Source: Rhizobium sp. RU36D (lineage in GTDB: Bacteria; Pseudomonadota; Alphaproteobacteria; Rhizobiales; Rhizobiaceae). From it: 40,571 bases of DNA. The DNA lies in the NCBI RefSeq assembly GCF_900176345.1, contig NZ_FWXU01000034.1, positions 1 through 40,571 of the forward strand, written 5' to 3'. Shown here piece by piece: positions 25,765 to 33,398 of this stretch; positions within the stretch are counted from its first letter, which is position 1; each line of letters starts with the position of its first letter. The position numbers were made by a program, and so were the translations under genes. The notes below the pieces were generated by a model. It was not told where the DNA came from. It saw only the letters and a list, made by a program, of their open reading frames with translations, and made no database searches.

Positions 25765-26417
25765 GAGCTTTCAACCTCCAGTTCGGTGGCTATTTCGCTT
25801 TCGACCAAATCCGGAAGCGCCACGGCCTTAAGGCGCATCTGTTTGCTGGCGCTCTCACGCACCTTGCGGAACTGCTGCCGCATCAGATGCTTCACGTCGC
25901 GCTCAGGAAGCTGGAAGGCTGCAGAGATCGCGGTGGCCATATCGTTCAGACCACCCTCGAAGATCTCAAGCATCGATGTTGCCACGCGCCCCATGGCTCT
26001 TGACGCCTCGGACGTCTCCATGAGACGTCCGCGCTCCTTCGCGTCCTCGATCGCAGCGTTGCGGTTTGCACGTTCCGCCTGCTCGAGCTTTGCCTGCTTA
26101 AGGCGCAAGTCGATGTTGGGAGGCAGTGGCTCGGAAGGCAGCGTCGAGGCAAGAGGCGGTGGCCGATCAAACGGCAAGCGTTCTGCTGTGACGGGTGCAT
26201 CCGGATCAAGGCGAGTGTCGAGCCCATTGCCGAAACGCTGCGAGACATCGAGGCAGAGACGAAGATCAGCTTTCGCAAGTTCAAGATCTATCTTCGCTCG
26301 CTGCCCGTGCCCCACGATTGCAGCCGCACTAATCTGTCCGGCCTTTATGAATTGCGAAACCCGACCAGGCGAAACATTGATGGCAGCCGCAAACTCTCCT
26401 TTCGAAACCAGTGGCAT
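25761..26417 (-). CDS. Nu1: Terminase small subunit (Nu1-like)
   Basis: A 218-residue DNA-packaging protein (lambda Nu1: 181). The N-terminus has a winged-helix DNA-binding motif (SKGEFAAAINVSPGRVSQFIKAGQI, residues 5-29). The middle is a charged helix, and the C-terminus (LPERDVKHLMRQQFRKVRESA) should contact the large subunit. It binds cosB-type sites, for which repeats in the upstream spacer are candidates. The ribosome site is weak. Its stop overlaps the large subunit start. Confidence 0.85.
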   Translation of the reverse strand: MPLVSKGEFAAAINVSPGRVSQFIKAGQISAAAIVGHGQRAKIDLELAKADLRLCLDVSQRFGNGLDTRLDPDAPVTAERLPFDRPPPLASTLPSEPLPPNIDLRLKQAKLEQAERANRNAAIEDAKERGRLMETSEASRAMGRVATSMLEIFEGGLNDMATAISAAFQLPERDVKHLMRQQFRKVRESASKQMRLKAVALPDLVESEIATELEVESS

Positions 26418-26598
26418 TGCTCAAACTCGACCTTTAATCTTTTAGCGACTTTGAGAACCTTTAGGCTTCAGTTTTAGGGTCAAACTGCGGATATTCGGCA
26501 GTCGCGCTTGCCCGTGTGGCGGCTTTTTCCGGATACGGTCCCTAAGTGGGGGGGGTGTGGCGGGTCTGCCACAGGTGGCCGCCTCGCCCTGCATCCGG
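26418..26598. other. Spacer before terminase genes: candidate cos region
   Basis: No gene fits in these 181 bases. Read on the minus strand, a GC block at 26589-26574 contains GGGCGAGGCGGCCACC, which shares its first ten bases after the G with the P2 cosN core GGCGAGGCGG. Downstream, towards Nu1, are direct repeats: ACCTTTA (plus strand) at 26430-26436 and 26457-26463, TTTTAG twice, and TCAAACT at 26421 and 26480. This could be a cosN plus small-subunit binding sites. The location just upstream of the terminase genes fits; the sequence match may be chance. Confidence 0.3.
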
Positions 26599-27186
26599 TC
26601 AGGGGACCAGTTTGGCCAAGGCCGCATCGACACGTTCGCGAAGCAGCGGACCGGCAATGCGTTCAAATGCTGCTTTGGTCTGGCCACTCGTCATCTCGAC
26701 AGGGATCACGACCCCGGATCGAGCAAACGTGAAATGCCGACTTCCACCCTTAACGCTGGCATGCCGGCCTACGCGCACCATGGCATGACCGTTCCAATCT
26801 TCCACTTCGACCCGATTTGGCCACCAACCTGCCCGCATGAATGCACCGGGATAGAGCGTCGTCTTGCCGAAAGGCTTTGCCACCACGCCCGCCTCGGTTT
26901 CCCGTGCGGCGAGATACTTCAGGCGGATGTTTCCACCGCGCGTCACCATCTCGTAGGAAAGCTTGCCCGGCCTGGCGACCGTCGGATTGCCCACCGCCTT
27001 GACGATTGTCTCGCGTGGAAGGCCGGTTTGCTTCGTCAGATTGCGAATAACCTGCGTTTTGGCGCGGTTGCCCACCTGGTTGACGATGCGGGGCAGCACC
27101 TTCGGAAACTGCTTATGCAGCAATTCGATGCGCTTGCCGTACTTCTTGAGATTGCCATCAGCCCATCTCGCAATGAGGATCGCCAT
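26599..27186 (-). CDS. Minor tail protein Z-like (lambda gpZ family)
   Basis: A 195-residue protein (lambda Z: 192). Typical stretches are VGNRAKTQVIRNLTKQTGLPRETIVKAV, GGNIRLKYLAARETEAGVVAKPFG, YPGAFMRAGWWPNRV and SGVVIPVEMTSGQTKAAFE, which match the GPZ family. In lambda Z lies among the tail genes; here it is the first late gene, upstream of the cos candidate and terminase, apart from the tail module. Its role with a contractile tail is unclear; it may act at the head-tail junction. Confidence 0.75.
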   Translation of the reverse strand: MAILIARWADGNLKKYGKRIELLHKQFPKVLPRIVNQVGNRAKTQVIRNLTKQTGLPRETIVKAVGNPTVARPGKLSYEMVTRGGNIRLKYLAARETEAGVVAKPFGKTTLYPGAFMRAGWWPNRVEVEDWNGHAMVRVGRHASVKGGSRHFTFARSGVVIPVEMTSGQTKAAFERIAGPLLRERVDAALAKLVP

Positions 27187-27201
27187 GGCACCTACCTGTC
27201 A

Positions 27202-27231
27202 GAAAAGAAAAAGGCGACCAAACCGGCCGCC
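27202..27231 (-). terminator. Intrinsic terminator at the start of the late region
   Basis: On the minus strand GGCGGCC-GGTTT-GGTCGCC (27231-27213) is a 7-bp stem with one G-T pair, followed by TTTTTCTTTTCT (27212-27201). It lies after the NusG-like gene and before the first late gene, oriented to stop leftward transcription. It is in the position of lambda tR', where late antitermination acts. Confidence 0.78.
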
Positions 27232-27404
27232 TGTCGTCTTCGCATAGCTGTCGCACTGACCTTGAATCGAAGTCCTCATTGGACCGTCAAGGCTGGGTTC
27301 CGAATGACCTACTCCCTTGGCTCTCACTGAAGCCGGTTCTCGCGGCTTTCGCCGGGATCGGAGGGTGCGGGTACAAATTCGCAGTGGCCGTTGACGAATA
27401 GCTC
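27232..27404 (-). promoter_or_regulatory. Late leader region with hairpin
   Basis: This 173-base spacer lies between the NusG-like gene and the intrinsic terminator. It holds a hairpin AAGCCG-N7-CGGCTT at 27330-27348 and a TTGACG on the minus strand near 27289-27294 with no good minus-10 box (ATTCAA at 17 bases). It is where a late promoter and an antiterminator recognition element would be expected. The hairpin is the only strong structure seen. The functional reading is inference. Confidence 0.35.
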
Positions 27405-28070
27405 TCATAGCTTTTTCAGAAAGGCAAGAGGCATATCGGCGATTTCAAACGGGTTGCCGTCATAGACGATACGTACCCTCACACGTCCTTCGCGGCTCCA
27501 TTTGACCGCCAAAACGGTGCACACCAGCTCAGCGAACGGACCGTACGCGATCACGGCTTGAGAGCCCTCGCAGATCGTCTTGTCGGTCGGCATTCGGGAT
27601 ACGGCACCTGGTCTTAGCCGCTGAAATTTCTGCACTTCCTCGCTGTTCACAACCAGATAGCCGTGAGCGCCGGACACAAATCCAAAGACATTCTTCTGCC
27701 TGCGCAATCCCTCGAAAGCCTCAGGTGAAGGAACAATCTTCGTGAGCAGATATCCGGAAAAGTAAGCCCGCTCGGAAGCGATTTTCCGGCCACGACGTAC
27801 CAGCGTCACCTTTTCCCGAGGCGCCAGCACTTCCACGCCGCAATCCGAAAGCAGCTTTTCCACTGTAAAATCGTGCCCCGATGCCACCTGCAGGCAGTAC
27901 CACCGCGCCGAATCAGGCTTGGCCTCGACCTTCTCGCGTGATGCCGCATGGAGCTGCGCGCGCGCCAGTTTCAGCACGCGGCCTTCGCGGGCCTTGCGAC
28001 GTTCGGCCAAGGCCTGTGTTTCCTCAGGCGAGAGCGCCTCAAACGCGCGGCGACGCTTCAGATTACCCAT
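27405..28070 (-). CDS. NusG-family transcription (anti)termination factor
   Basis: I start at the ATG at 28070 (GAGGT six bases upstream), which overlaps the previous stop. The 221-residue product has a basic helical extension (residues 1-55), an NGN domain (about 56-150: WYCLQVASGHDFTVEKLL, ERAYFSGYLLTKIVP, VFGFVSGAHGYLVV) and a C-terminal KOW-like domain (about 165-215). NusG paralogues such as RfaH and LoaP ride on RNA polymerase and suppress termination at particular operons. As the last early gene, just before a terminator that guards the late genes, it is a good candidate for the phage's late antiterminator. Confidence 0.86.
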   Translation of the reverse strand: MGNLKRRRAFEALSPEETQALAERRKAREGRVLKLARAQLHAASREKVEAKPDSARWYCLQVASGHDFTVEKLLSDCGVEVLAPREKVTLVRRGRKIASERAYFSGYLLTKIVPSPEAFEGLRRQKNVFGFVSGAHGYLVVNSEEVQKFQRLRPGAVSRMPTDKTICEGSQAVIAYGPFAELVCTVLAVKWSREGRVRVRIVYDGNPFEIADMPLAFLKKL

Positions 28071-29241
28071 TCTGCACCTCACTGATTTTCTGTTCGAAAG
28101 CGGCAAGCGCCGCCTCCACTTGCGCGTCCAGATCGCCCGTCACGTCGTCGATTGCCGGGAAGAACACCCAGTCCGAAGGCTGTTCGATGAAGGGCCAGCC
28201 ACGGCGGGCATGTAGCCGCTTCCATGCGAGAAACACCGCCCCACCCCGCTCTGCCTGACGAAAGGCCGCCGCGATCGGGGCCAATACCGGGCTGATGAAC
28301 AGCTTCCGGCGCGATCGGAACGTGTCGATCATCGCATTGGCTTCCGGCCAGCCCGAGGCCATCCGCTTGGCACGCATCAGCGCTTCCACAGTGATCTTGC
28401 CGTCGTCGATCTGCCGGCGATCGAAGGTCGTCACCACGAAATTCTCCACGGCGGGCTTCAGCAGCAGCGAAAGCCGATGGGCCATCCAGAGCTTGCCGCA
28501 ATAGGCGGCATGCACGCGGTTATCGGCGGGCAGCTTTTCCCACGGCCTGGTGCGCAAGTATTCGGCCGGGCTGCGCACCCGGTTCTTTCCCTGGCTCCAC
28601 TGCAACCATCCCGGCGTCAGGGCAATGCAGGCCTCGCGTTCGGCCGGCTTCAGGCGAAACCATTCCCGGCGCGCCTTGTGAGCGCTGTAGTCGGCATAGC
28701 CGGGCCAACTCGGCAGCCAGCGAAGGAAGGCGGCTTCGATCTTGCGCCGTTCGTTCCCATCGGCTCGCGCGCCTGCGCTATCTGGAGAGTTAATGGGAGA
28801 GTTATTATCCTGGGGTAGCTGTTCCCCCACCTTCGGGGCGTCAATTCCCCCACCTTGAGCAGCCATTTGCCTCACCTCTTCGTCTTCGCGGATATCATCC
28901 GCCGGGGTGTCGCCAAGGCCTGAATCGGTCGCCGGTTCATCGGGCCAGCGTGCCCGATAGTCCTGTCGACGCCATTTCTGGCCGCTGAAAAATCCGTGGC
29001 GGACTTCAAGCCAGCCACGGTCGCTTGCAATCTTGAGATGCGTGCGCACGGTCTTCTTTGTCCGACCCGTCAGCGCGCACAGGTCATCGATCGTGGGAAA
29101 GCAGGAGCCGCCATTGCGGTCCATCTTGTTGCCCAGCATCGCCAGCACATGCCGTGTCGTGGCCGGCAGATCGGAGTTCGCCACCGCATGCCGCCAACGC
29201 CACACCAGGGATGTCCTTGGCGCATGGTCCTGCCCTGCCAT
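28063..29241 (-). CDS. HTH protein, probable phage replication/regulatory protein
   Basis: The ATG at 29241 lies eight bases after the upstream stop and is preceded by GAGGG and AGGCAGG motifs; the longer frame to 29304 lies in the neighbour. The 392-residue product has an N-terminal winged helix (residues about 20-75: LPATTRHVLAMLGNKMDRNG, CFPTIDDLCALTGRTKKTV), a low-complexity acidic linker (to about 165) and a helical C-terminal domain. This layout resembles lambda O-type or DnaA/DnaD-type replication proteins. No ATPase motif is visible, so initiator versus regulator cannot be decided. Confidence 0.72.
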   Translation of the reverse strand: MAGQDHAPRTSLVWRWRHAVANSDLPATTRHVLAMLGNKMDRNGGSCFPTIDDLCALTGRTKKTVRTHLKIASDRGWLEVRHGFFSGQKWRRQDYRARWPDEPATDSGLGDTPADDIREDEEVRQMAAQGGGIDAPKVGEQLPQDNNSPINSPDSAGARADGNERRKIEAAFLRWLPSWPGYADYSAHKARREWFRLKPAEREACIALTPGWLQWSQGKNRVRSPAEYLRTRPWEKLPADNRVHAAYCGKLWMAHRLSLLLKPAVENFVVTTFDRRQIDDGKITVEALMRAKRMASGWPEANAMIDTFRSRRKLFISPVLAPIAAAFRQAERGGAVFLAWKRLHARRGWPFIEQPSDWVFFPAIDDVTGDLDAQVEAALAAFEQKISEVQNG

Positions 29242-29248
29242 TGCCTGC

Positions 29249-29953
29249 CTATCCCTCACGTCGCGGCGATCCCGGCTGTGGCCGCTCCCAGCCACTGGCT
29301 GCAATCGCCCGCATCACGGTACGTTCCAGCATCAGCAGATGCCGGTCTTCAGGCCGCAGCGTCCCATAGGCAGAGCGCGTGGCGTTGAGAGCGGCAAAAC
29401 GCACGTCCACAAACCGCACGCCCTGGACGAATCCACATTCCTGCAGGATGGCGCGAAGCACGCTCGCATCGCGCAGGATCACGCCATCAGGAACGGTGAG
29501 CAGCCATTCGGCGCGTTTGGCATCGTCGAGGCAGTCGGCGAGCTCGTCGATGATCGGCAGCAGATGGGCCATGGCTTTTGCGCCCCTTCGCGCGCCCCTC
29601 AGTTTCTCGATGTTGGAAAGCTTCGCCCGTGCATGATCGGCCCGTACCTGGTCGCCGTTCGCCACCGCCGCCGAAAGCGCCAACCGGGAGGTGTGCTCAA
29701 TCGGGCCGTATCGATCCGTCTCGATTGCGCCATTGCGGATGGCGAGCTTGCGCTTGGAAAGCGCGATGTCAAAATGCACCCACCTCGCCTGTCGGTGAGG
29801 CCCGAAGCTCAAATCGGGATGACCCTGTATCCATTTGCGCTGCACGCCGATACGGTCGGCCATGGAGAGCAATTCGGCATCGCTGTCGGCCCACATGTGG
29901 CACATCAGCATGTTGCCAAATCGGGCTTTCATATCGTCCACATAGACACTCAT
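29249..29953 (-). CDS. DUF4031 domain protein
   Basis: A 234-residue protein. Residues 1-80 (MSVYVDDMKARFGNMLMCHM, WADSDAELLSMADRIGV, HFDIALSKRKLAIRNGAIE) match the DUF4031 domain common in phage and bacterial small proteins. The C-terminal 150 residues are a helical domain without a family I recognise. The ATG overlaps the previous stop and follows GAGG. DUF4031 function is not established. Confidence 0.8.
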   Translation of the reverse strand: MSVYVDDMKARFGNMLMCHMWADSDAELLSMADRIGVQRKWIQGHPDLSFGPHRQARWVHFDIALSKRKLAIRNGAIETDRYGPIEHTSRLALSAAVANGDQVRADHARAKLSNIEKLRGARRGAKAMAHLLPIIDELADCLDDAKRAEWLLTVPDGVILRDASVLRAILQECGFVQGVRFVDVRFAALNATRSAYGTLRPEDRHLLMLERTVMRAIAASGWERPQPGSPRREG

Positions 29954-30483
29954 GTGTCACCTCGCTTCCAAAGCCAGAAATCGTTGCGCAGCTGCTGAAA
30001 CGCCGCCTTCACCGCGGGATCGCGGTCGATCTCGCCTTTGCTTTTGATCTTGAGAAGTTCTTTCAGCCTGGCGTCGGCGGCATCTGCATCGGGCACAGAG
30101 CCATCGCCCCGCGTCTCCAGGAAGCGCCGGAACAGCGGTTGCTCGCAGAGCGATTTCGCAGTGAAGCCGAGATTGTCCCGCTTGGGCTTTTCAGCGGGTT
30201 GCGGTTTCGGGGCCAGCTCACGGATCCGCGCCGCCGCCCGGTCGATCAGGTCGAGCGCGAAGCCAAGCGTTTCCAGCGCACGGCACAGCACCTCAATTTC
30301 ATCGGGTGATGCGCAAGGATGGATGGTGGCGACGCGATCGAGGTCGCCGCTCTTGCGCCAGGCCATGAGATGCGTTCCGCTGGAATCGGCCTCCACCTCC
30401 CAGGTGAAACCGGCCAAGGCTTCCCGATACTGCCGCAACTGCCGCAGGCGCCGCCGTTCCTGTTCGCGATCGGGAGCGCTCAT
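29950..30483 (-). CDS. Hypothetical early protein, 177 aa
   Basis: Starts on the stop of the 27-residue frame (ATGA) and ends on the start of the DUF4031 gene. The N-terminus is a basic helix (REQERRRLRQLRQYREALAG), followed by a small beta region (TWEVEADSSGTHLMAWRKSG) and helices to the end. No motif is recognised. Tight coupling with its neighbours suggests a shared early function. Confidence 0.7.
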   Translation of the reverse strand: MSAPDREQERRRLRQLRQYREALAGFTWEVEADSSGTHLMAWRKSGDLDRVATIHPCASPDEIEVLCRALETLGFALDLIDRAAARIRELAPKPQPAEKPKRDNLGFTAKSLCEQPLFRRFLETRGDGSVPDADAADARLKELLKIKSKGEIDRDPAVKAAFQQLRNDFWLWKRGDT

Positions 30484-30563
30484 ATCGACCCCCTGGCCTT
30501 TGCCAGAGGGTGAATATCCGGGACCGGCATACCGTCAAAGAGATCACGGGAATGGATGGTCAT
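30480..30563 (-). CDS. 27-aa microprotein, coupled at both ends
   Basis: The ATG overlaps the stop of the Rieske gene (ATGA) and its TGA overlaps the ATG of the 177-residue gene. GAGG stands seven bases before the start. The peptide (MTIHSRDLFDG, then MPVPDIHPLAKARGSI) is polar and not a membrane helix. Exact ATGA junctions on both sides are hard to explain for a random frame. It may be a true microprotein or a coupling device that carries ribosomes to the next gene. Confidence 0.6.
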   Translation of the reverse strand: MTIHSRDLFDGMPVPDIHPLAKARGSI

Positions 30564-31117
30564 TCCACCACCTCGTGAATTACAGGAGGCGGCAGAACAA
30601 CGCCGGTCGCGGCATCTATCCGCAAGAGATGCAGCGGGCAGGTGATCACGCCATCGACCGGTGCCTGATCCACCAGCGAGACATTGCGATGCGGGCACAT
30701 CCAGCCTTGACCGGAACGTCGCGCCCGTCTCCCGGTCCATTCGCGGAAATGGCAATGCCATTGCGGAGAGCGGCTCGCCAGTTCGTAGAAAACACCAAGT
30801 TCGGGATTGGCGAGCCGCTTGCACATGCGTCGCCGCCACACGGGTGTCGGCAAGCCATGGGGATTGAGGCCACCCCTGCTCATGATCGGCGAACCGCCTA
30901 CCAACCGCCAGAACTGGCCATAGCAGGAAAACTCCGGCACGAAGCGCGGATCGATATGATAGTGATCGTGATCGAAACCGAGGCAGTGGCGGTCATTGTG
31001 CTTTGGCCCGATCACCGGCCAGTCGCGCACCATGCAGGACCATTCGGCCCGCACCGTCGGCACCAGGTAATACTTGCCGATTTCGACCGGCGAGGTCAGT
31101 TCGTCCAGCCGCTTCAC
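30560..31117 (-). CDS. Rieske-type [2Fe-2S] protein
   Basis: A 185-residue protein starting at GTG (31117, GTGA overlap with the previous stop, GAGG upstream). The C-terminal part has C141-P-H143, sixteen residues, then C160-P-L-H163, exactly the Rieske cluster motif CxH-x15-17-CxxH, with LLRIDAATGVVLPP after it as in Rieske ferredoxins. The N-terminal 130 residues (YYLVPTVRAEW, PVIGPKHNDRHCLGFDHDHY) are phage-specific with several Cys and His. Rieske domains carry electrons in oxygenases and respiratory complexes. No oxygenase or reductase partner is visible in the window, so the substrate and role are open. Confidence 0.85.
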   Translation of the reverse strand: MKRLDELTSPVEIGKYYLVPTVRAEWSCMVRDWPVIGPKHNDRHCLGFDHDHYHIDPRFVPEFSCYGQFWRLVGGSPIMSRGGLNPHGLPTPVWRRRMCKRLANPELGVFYELASRSPQWHCHFREWTGRRARRSGQGWMCPHRNVSLVDQAPVDGVITCPLHLLRIDAATGVVLPPPVIHEVVE

Positions 31118-32460
31118 GCCGCCACCTCGCCGTCAGTCCCGGCCGCCTCGAAGCCCCAGAAATCCCATTTTCCGTTCAGCCTGACATCGCCTTCGACAAG
31201 GCTTTCGCGGCGATTGAACAATTCGAGCTTAGGCACACCGGGAAATAGATGCTCAATCGTTTCCGCGAAAAATTGCGGCTTGGCACTGTGCTGCCCCTTC
31301 GCCTCGCGATGCACGGTTTGCGGCTGAGTTCCAGGAAGTGGCGCGACTGGACTGCCTCGCTTGCCGATCAGCAGCAGCTCATGCCGGTCGCGCCCCCAGT
31401 ATCCGGTTCCAGCAACTTCCTTGTCCCATATCCAGTGATGCACATAGGTGAAGCCCCAAGCCTCCATTACGCGCAATCCATCCGGCAACATCGGGTTCGT
31501 AGCCCAAAGAAACAAAACGCAATCTGCTTTGGCAGGCGCGCCGATCTCCGGAAAGAGATCGCAGATTGCACCTGTCGGCATGGTCGGATAGTGGTTCTCG
31601 GCGCTCTTGTCGCGGCCCGTGACCTCAGACCTTACGCCAAATTGCCATGGCGGATCGGCATAGATGATCGGGTATTTATGAGCGACCTGTCCGGCCTTCG
31701 CACTGCCGTTCGCCTGGACAAAGCTCATATGGGTCAGCCGCACAGCATGACGGACTTCGGAGAGCTTGCGGCGGTTTTCCTTGGTGTCGGCGGCCTTCTG
31801 TTTTTCTTCGGCAAGCGCAGCCTCGACATAGAGGATCTGCTTATCCGGGTCGACCTGCTTCAGGCGATCAAGGAAAACCCCACTGTCGAGGCGCGTGCCG
31901 CGTAGGCGATGCAAGGCCATTTCGGAGATGCTTTCGCCTCGCGAAACGTCCTTCTGGACGAGGCTTTCCGATCTGCCGGTCGCCTCAGCAGTTGCGGCCG
32001 TGAAACGCTTCGGCTGACAGATCGAGGGTTCGTAAACTTTACGAACCCTCGTATGCTGATTTTGCCCTAGTGCCGTATCCGGATATTTTTCAAGATAAAG
32101 CTCTTTCCGCCGCGCCGTGAACAACGCCCTGTCTGCGACTGTCAGTTCCGCACGGCAAAGGTTTTCATCGATCTCCCAAAGCTCGGCGTCCAGCGCATCG
32201 CCCTCGACAACGAAGGCCGGTATCCATTCCTCGCCCAGCTGCCGCATGGCTTCCAGGCGGTGCATGCCGGCCACCAGCGCCAAATGATCGGTCCCATCTT
32301 CGCCAGCGGGAACCACGCGCAGGGTTATCGGCGTTTTCAGCCCGATCTCTCGGATCGAAGCCTTGATGGCATCGACCTTCGCCTGATCGAAATAGCGCAG
32401 ACGCTTGCCGATCTGGATCGCGGCAACCTCCACCGATTCTATCTCCCGCCGGCGCCCCAT
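31114..32460 (-). CDS. ParB-like / MT-A70 adenine methyltransferase fusion
   Basis: The ATG at 32460 (TGATG with the previous stop, GAGG eight bases upstream) gives 448 residues. Residues about 8-110 are a ParB/Srx-type domain (IQIGKRLRYFDQAKVDAIKASI, AGMHRLEAMRQLG), followed by a helical HTH-like part (to about 240). The C-terminal part is an MT-A70 N6-adenine methyltransferase with the catalytic DPPW at residues 269-272 and WATNPMLPDGLRVMEAWGF. The enzyme should methylate adenine in DNA, perhaps to protect phage DNA or regulate genes. The ParB part could steer it to sites. Confidence 0.92.
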   Translation of the reverse strand: MGRRREIESVEVAAIQIGKRLRYFDQAKVDAIKASIREIGLKTPITLRVVPAGEDGTDHLALVAGMHRLEAMRQLGEEWIPAFVVEGDALDAELWEIDENLCRAELTVADRALFTARRKELYLEKYPDTALGQNQHTRVRKVYEPSICQPKRFTAATAEATGRSESLVQKDVSRGESISEMALHRLRGTRLDSGVFLDRLKQVDPDKQILYVEAALAEEKQKAADTKENRRKLSEVRHAVRLTHMSFVQANGSAKAGQVAHKYPIIYADPPWQFGVRSEVTGRDKSAENHYPTMPTGAICDLFPEIGAPAKADCVLFLWATNPMLPDGLRVMEAWGFTYVHHWIWDKEVAGTGYWGRDRHELLLIGKRGSPVAPLPGTQPQTVHREAKGQHSAKPQFFAETIEHLFPGVPKLELFNRRESLVEGDVRLNGKWDFWGFEAAGTDGEVAA

Positions 32461-33398
32461 CAGTCGAGCCTCGGGAAAAGCTCGCCTTCGAAATGTGGCC
32501 AACGCAAAACACCAGAGCTGCGCCCAGAACGAAATGCGTTGAATGCCTTGATGAAGACCGCCGCCTGCTCCAGGGCACTCATACGCGTTCCGCGCCGTGT
32601 CTGAGCAAGATGGCCCATGAACCGTTTTCGCAACACGAAAACAGGGTCACGATCTGAATCTATGCCGATGCCCGTGGTCAGAGAATGCACGAAACTGTCA
32701 AGCATCGTTTGTTTCGAACGGGCACATATATGCGCTGCCCCGGCGATATAGCCCTTGGAAAGCTGGAATTGCCGGGAAAGCTTGTCAGTGGAATTCAGGG
32801 CTTCGCGAATGGCAGGGTTCGCATCGAGCACGTCCATCATTTCTTCCGGAGAAGGATAACTCCCTGCAACGCGATTGCCCTCATACAGCCACACGAAGGA
32901 AATGGCAGTGGCCAGCGAATTGGCATTCTTCTCGCCATACATGGAGAGAATATTCCCCGGCGTCCGGGCGGCGCCTTGATCGACGGTGTGACGGCTGTCG
33001 CGATCAAGGCCGAAAGCCAGCATCATTGGCACGGTCGTGCCGCTGCGGATGACCGCATTCAGGCGATGCTGCCCATCGTTCAATGCACCGGATCGGGAGA
33101 TGATAATGGCCTCGCCGTTCAGCAGCCACTCGCCTCGCCGCATCGCATCGGCATAGGCCCGCACGGATCGCTTGGCGCCCTCGATCCGTAGCGGCCGGTT
33201 GTCGGCATTCGTGGCAAGAATCCGCTCGGCCAGAACAGGCGTCATGTCGACCGTGACGGTGAAAACCTCTCGCTCGCCACGCCGTAACCACTGAGCGAAA
33301 TCATCAGGCGGTGCAGCGCCGCCAGCACCAGCTGTTATCGCCGGCGATACATCTTTGAGCGGGTTGTTCTTGGAAATGCGATGGGAACGGGACTTCAT
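32460..33398 (-). CDS. ParB-like DGQHR protein
   Basis: The ATG at 33398 overlaps the previous stop (TGATG) and follows AGAGG; the longer frame is antisense-like sequence inside neighbours. The 312-residue product has a ParB/DndB-type core: NRPLRIEGAKRSVRAYADAMRRGEW, then DGQHRLNA at 108-115 and LDRDSRHTVDQGAARTPGNIL. The C-terminal part is helical. Such proteins are common in phages and their role is not settled. Related ones are annotated as ParB-like nucleases. Confidence 0.8.
   Translation of the reverse strand: MKSRSHRISKNNPLKDVSPAITAGAGGAAPPDDFAQWLRRGEREVFTVTVDMTPVLAERILATNADNRPLRIEGAKRSVRAYADAMRRGEWLLNGEAIIISRSGALNDGQHRLNAVIRSGTTVPMMLAFGLDRDSRHTVDQGAARTPGNILSMYGEKNANSLATAISFVWLYEGNRVAGSYPSPEEMMDVLDANPAIREALNSTDKLSRQFQLSKGYIAGAAHICARSKQTMLDSFVHSLTTGIGIDSDRDPVFVLRKRFMGHLAQTRRGTRMSALEQAAVFIKAFNAFRSGRSSGVLRWPHFEGELFPRLD

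Noticed and set aside
27199..27408. 69-codon minus-strand frame starting on the NusG-like stop (ATGA)
   Set aside because: It has no ribosome site, is very Arg-rich, and runs through the intrinsic terminator, so translation seems unlikely.
30038..31327. Open frame of 429 codons on the plus strand
   Set aside because: It is antisense to four well-supported minus-strand early genes with ribosome sites and exact overlaps. Long antisense frames are common at this GC content.
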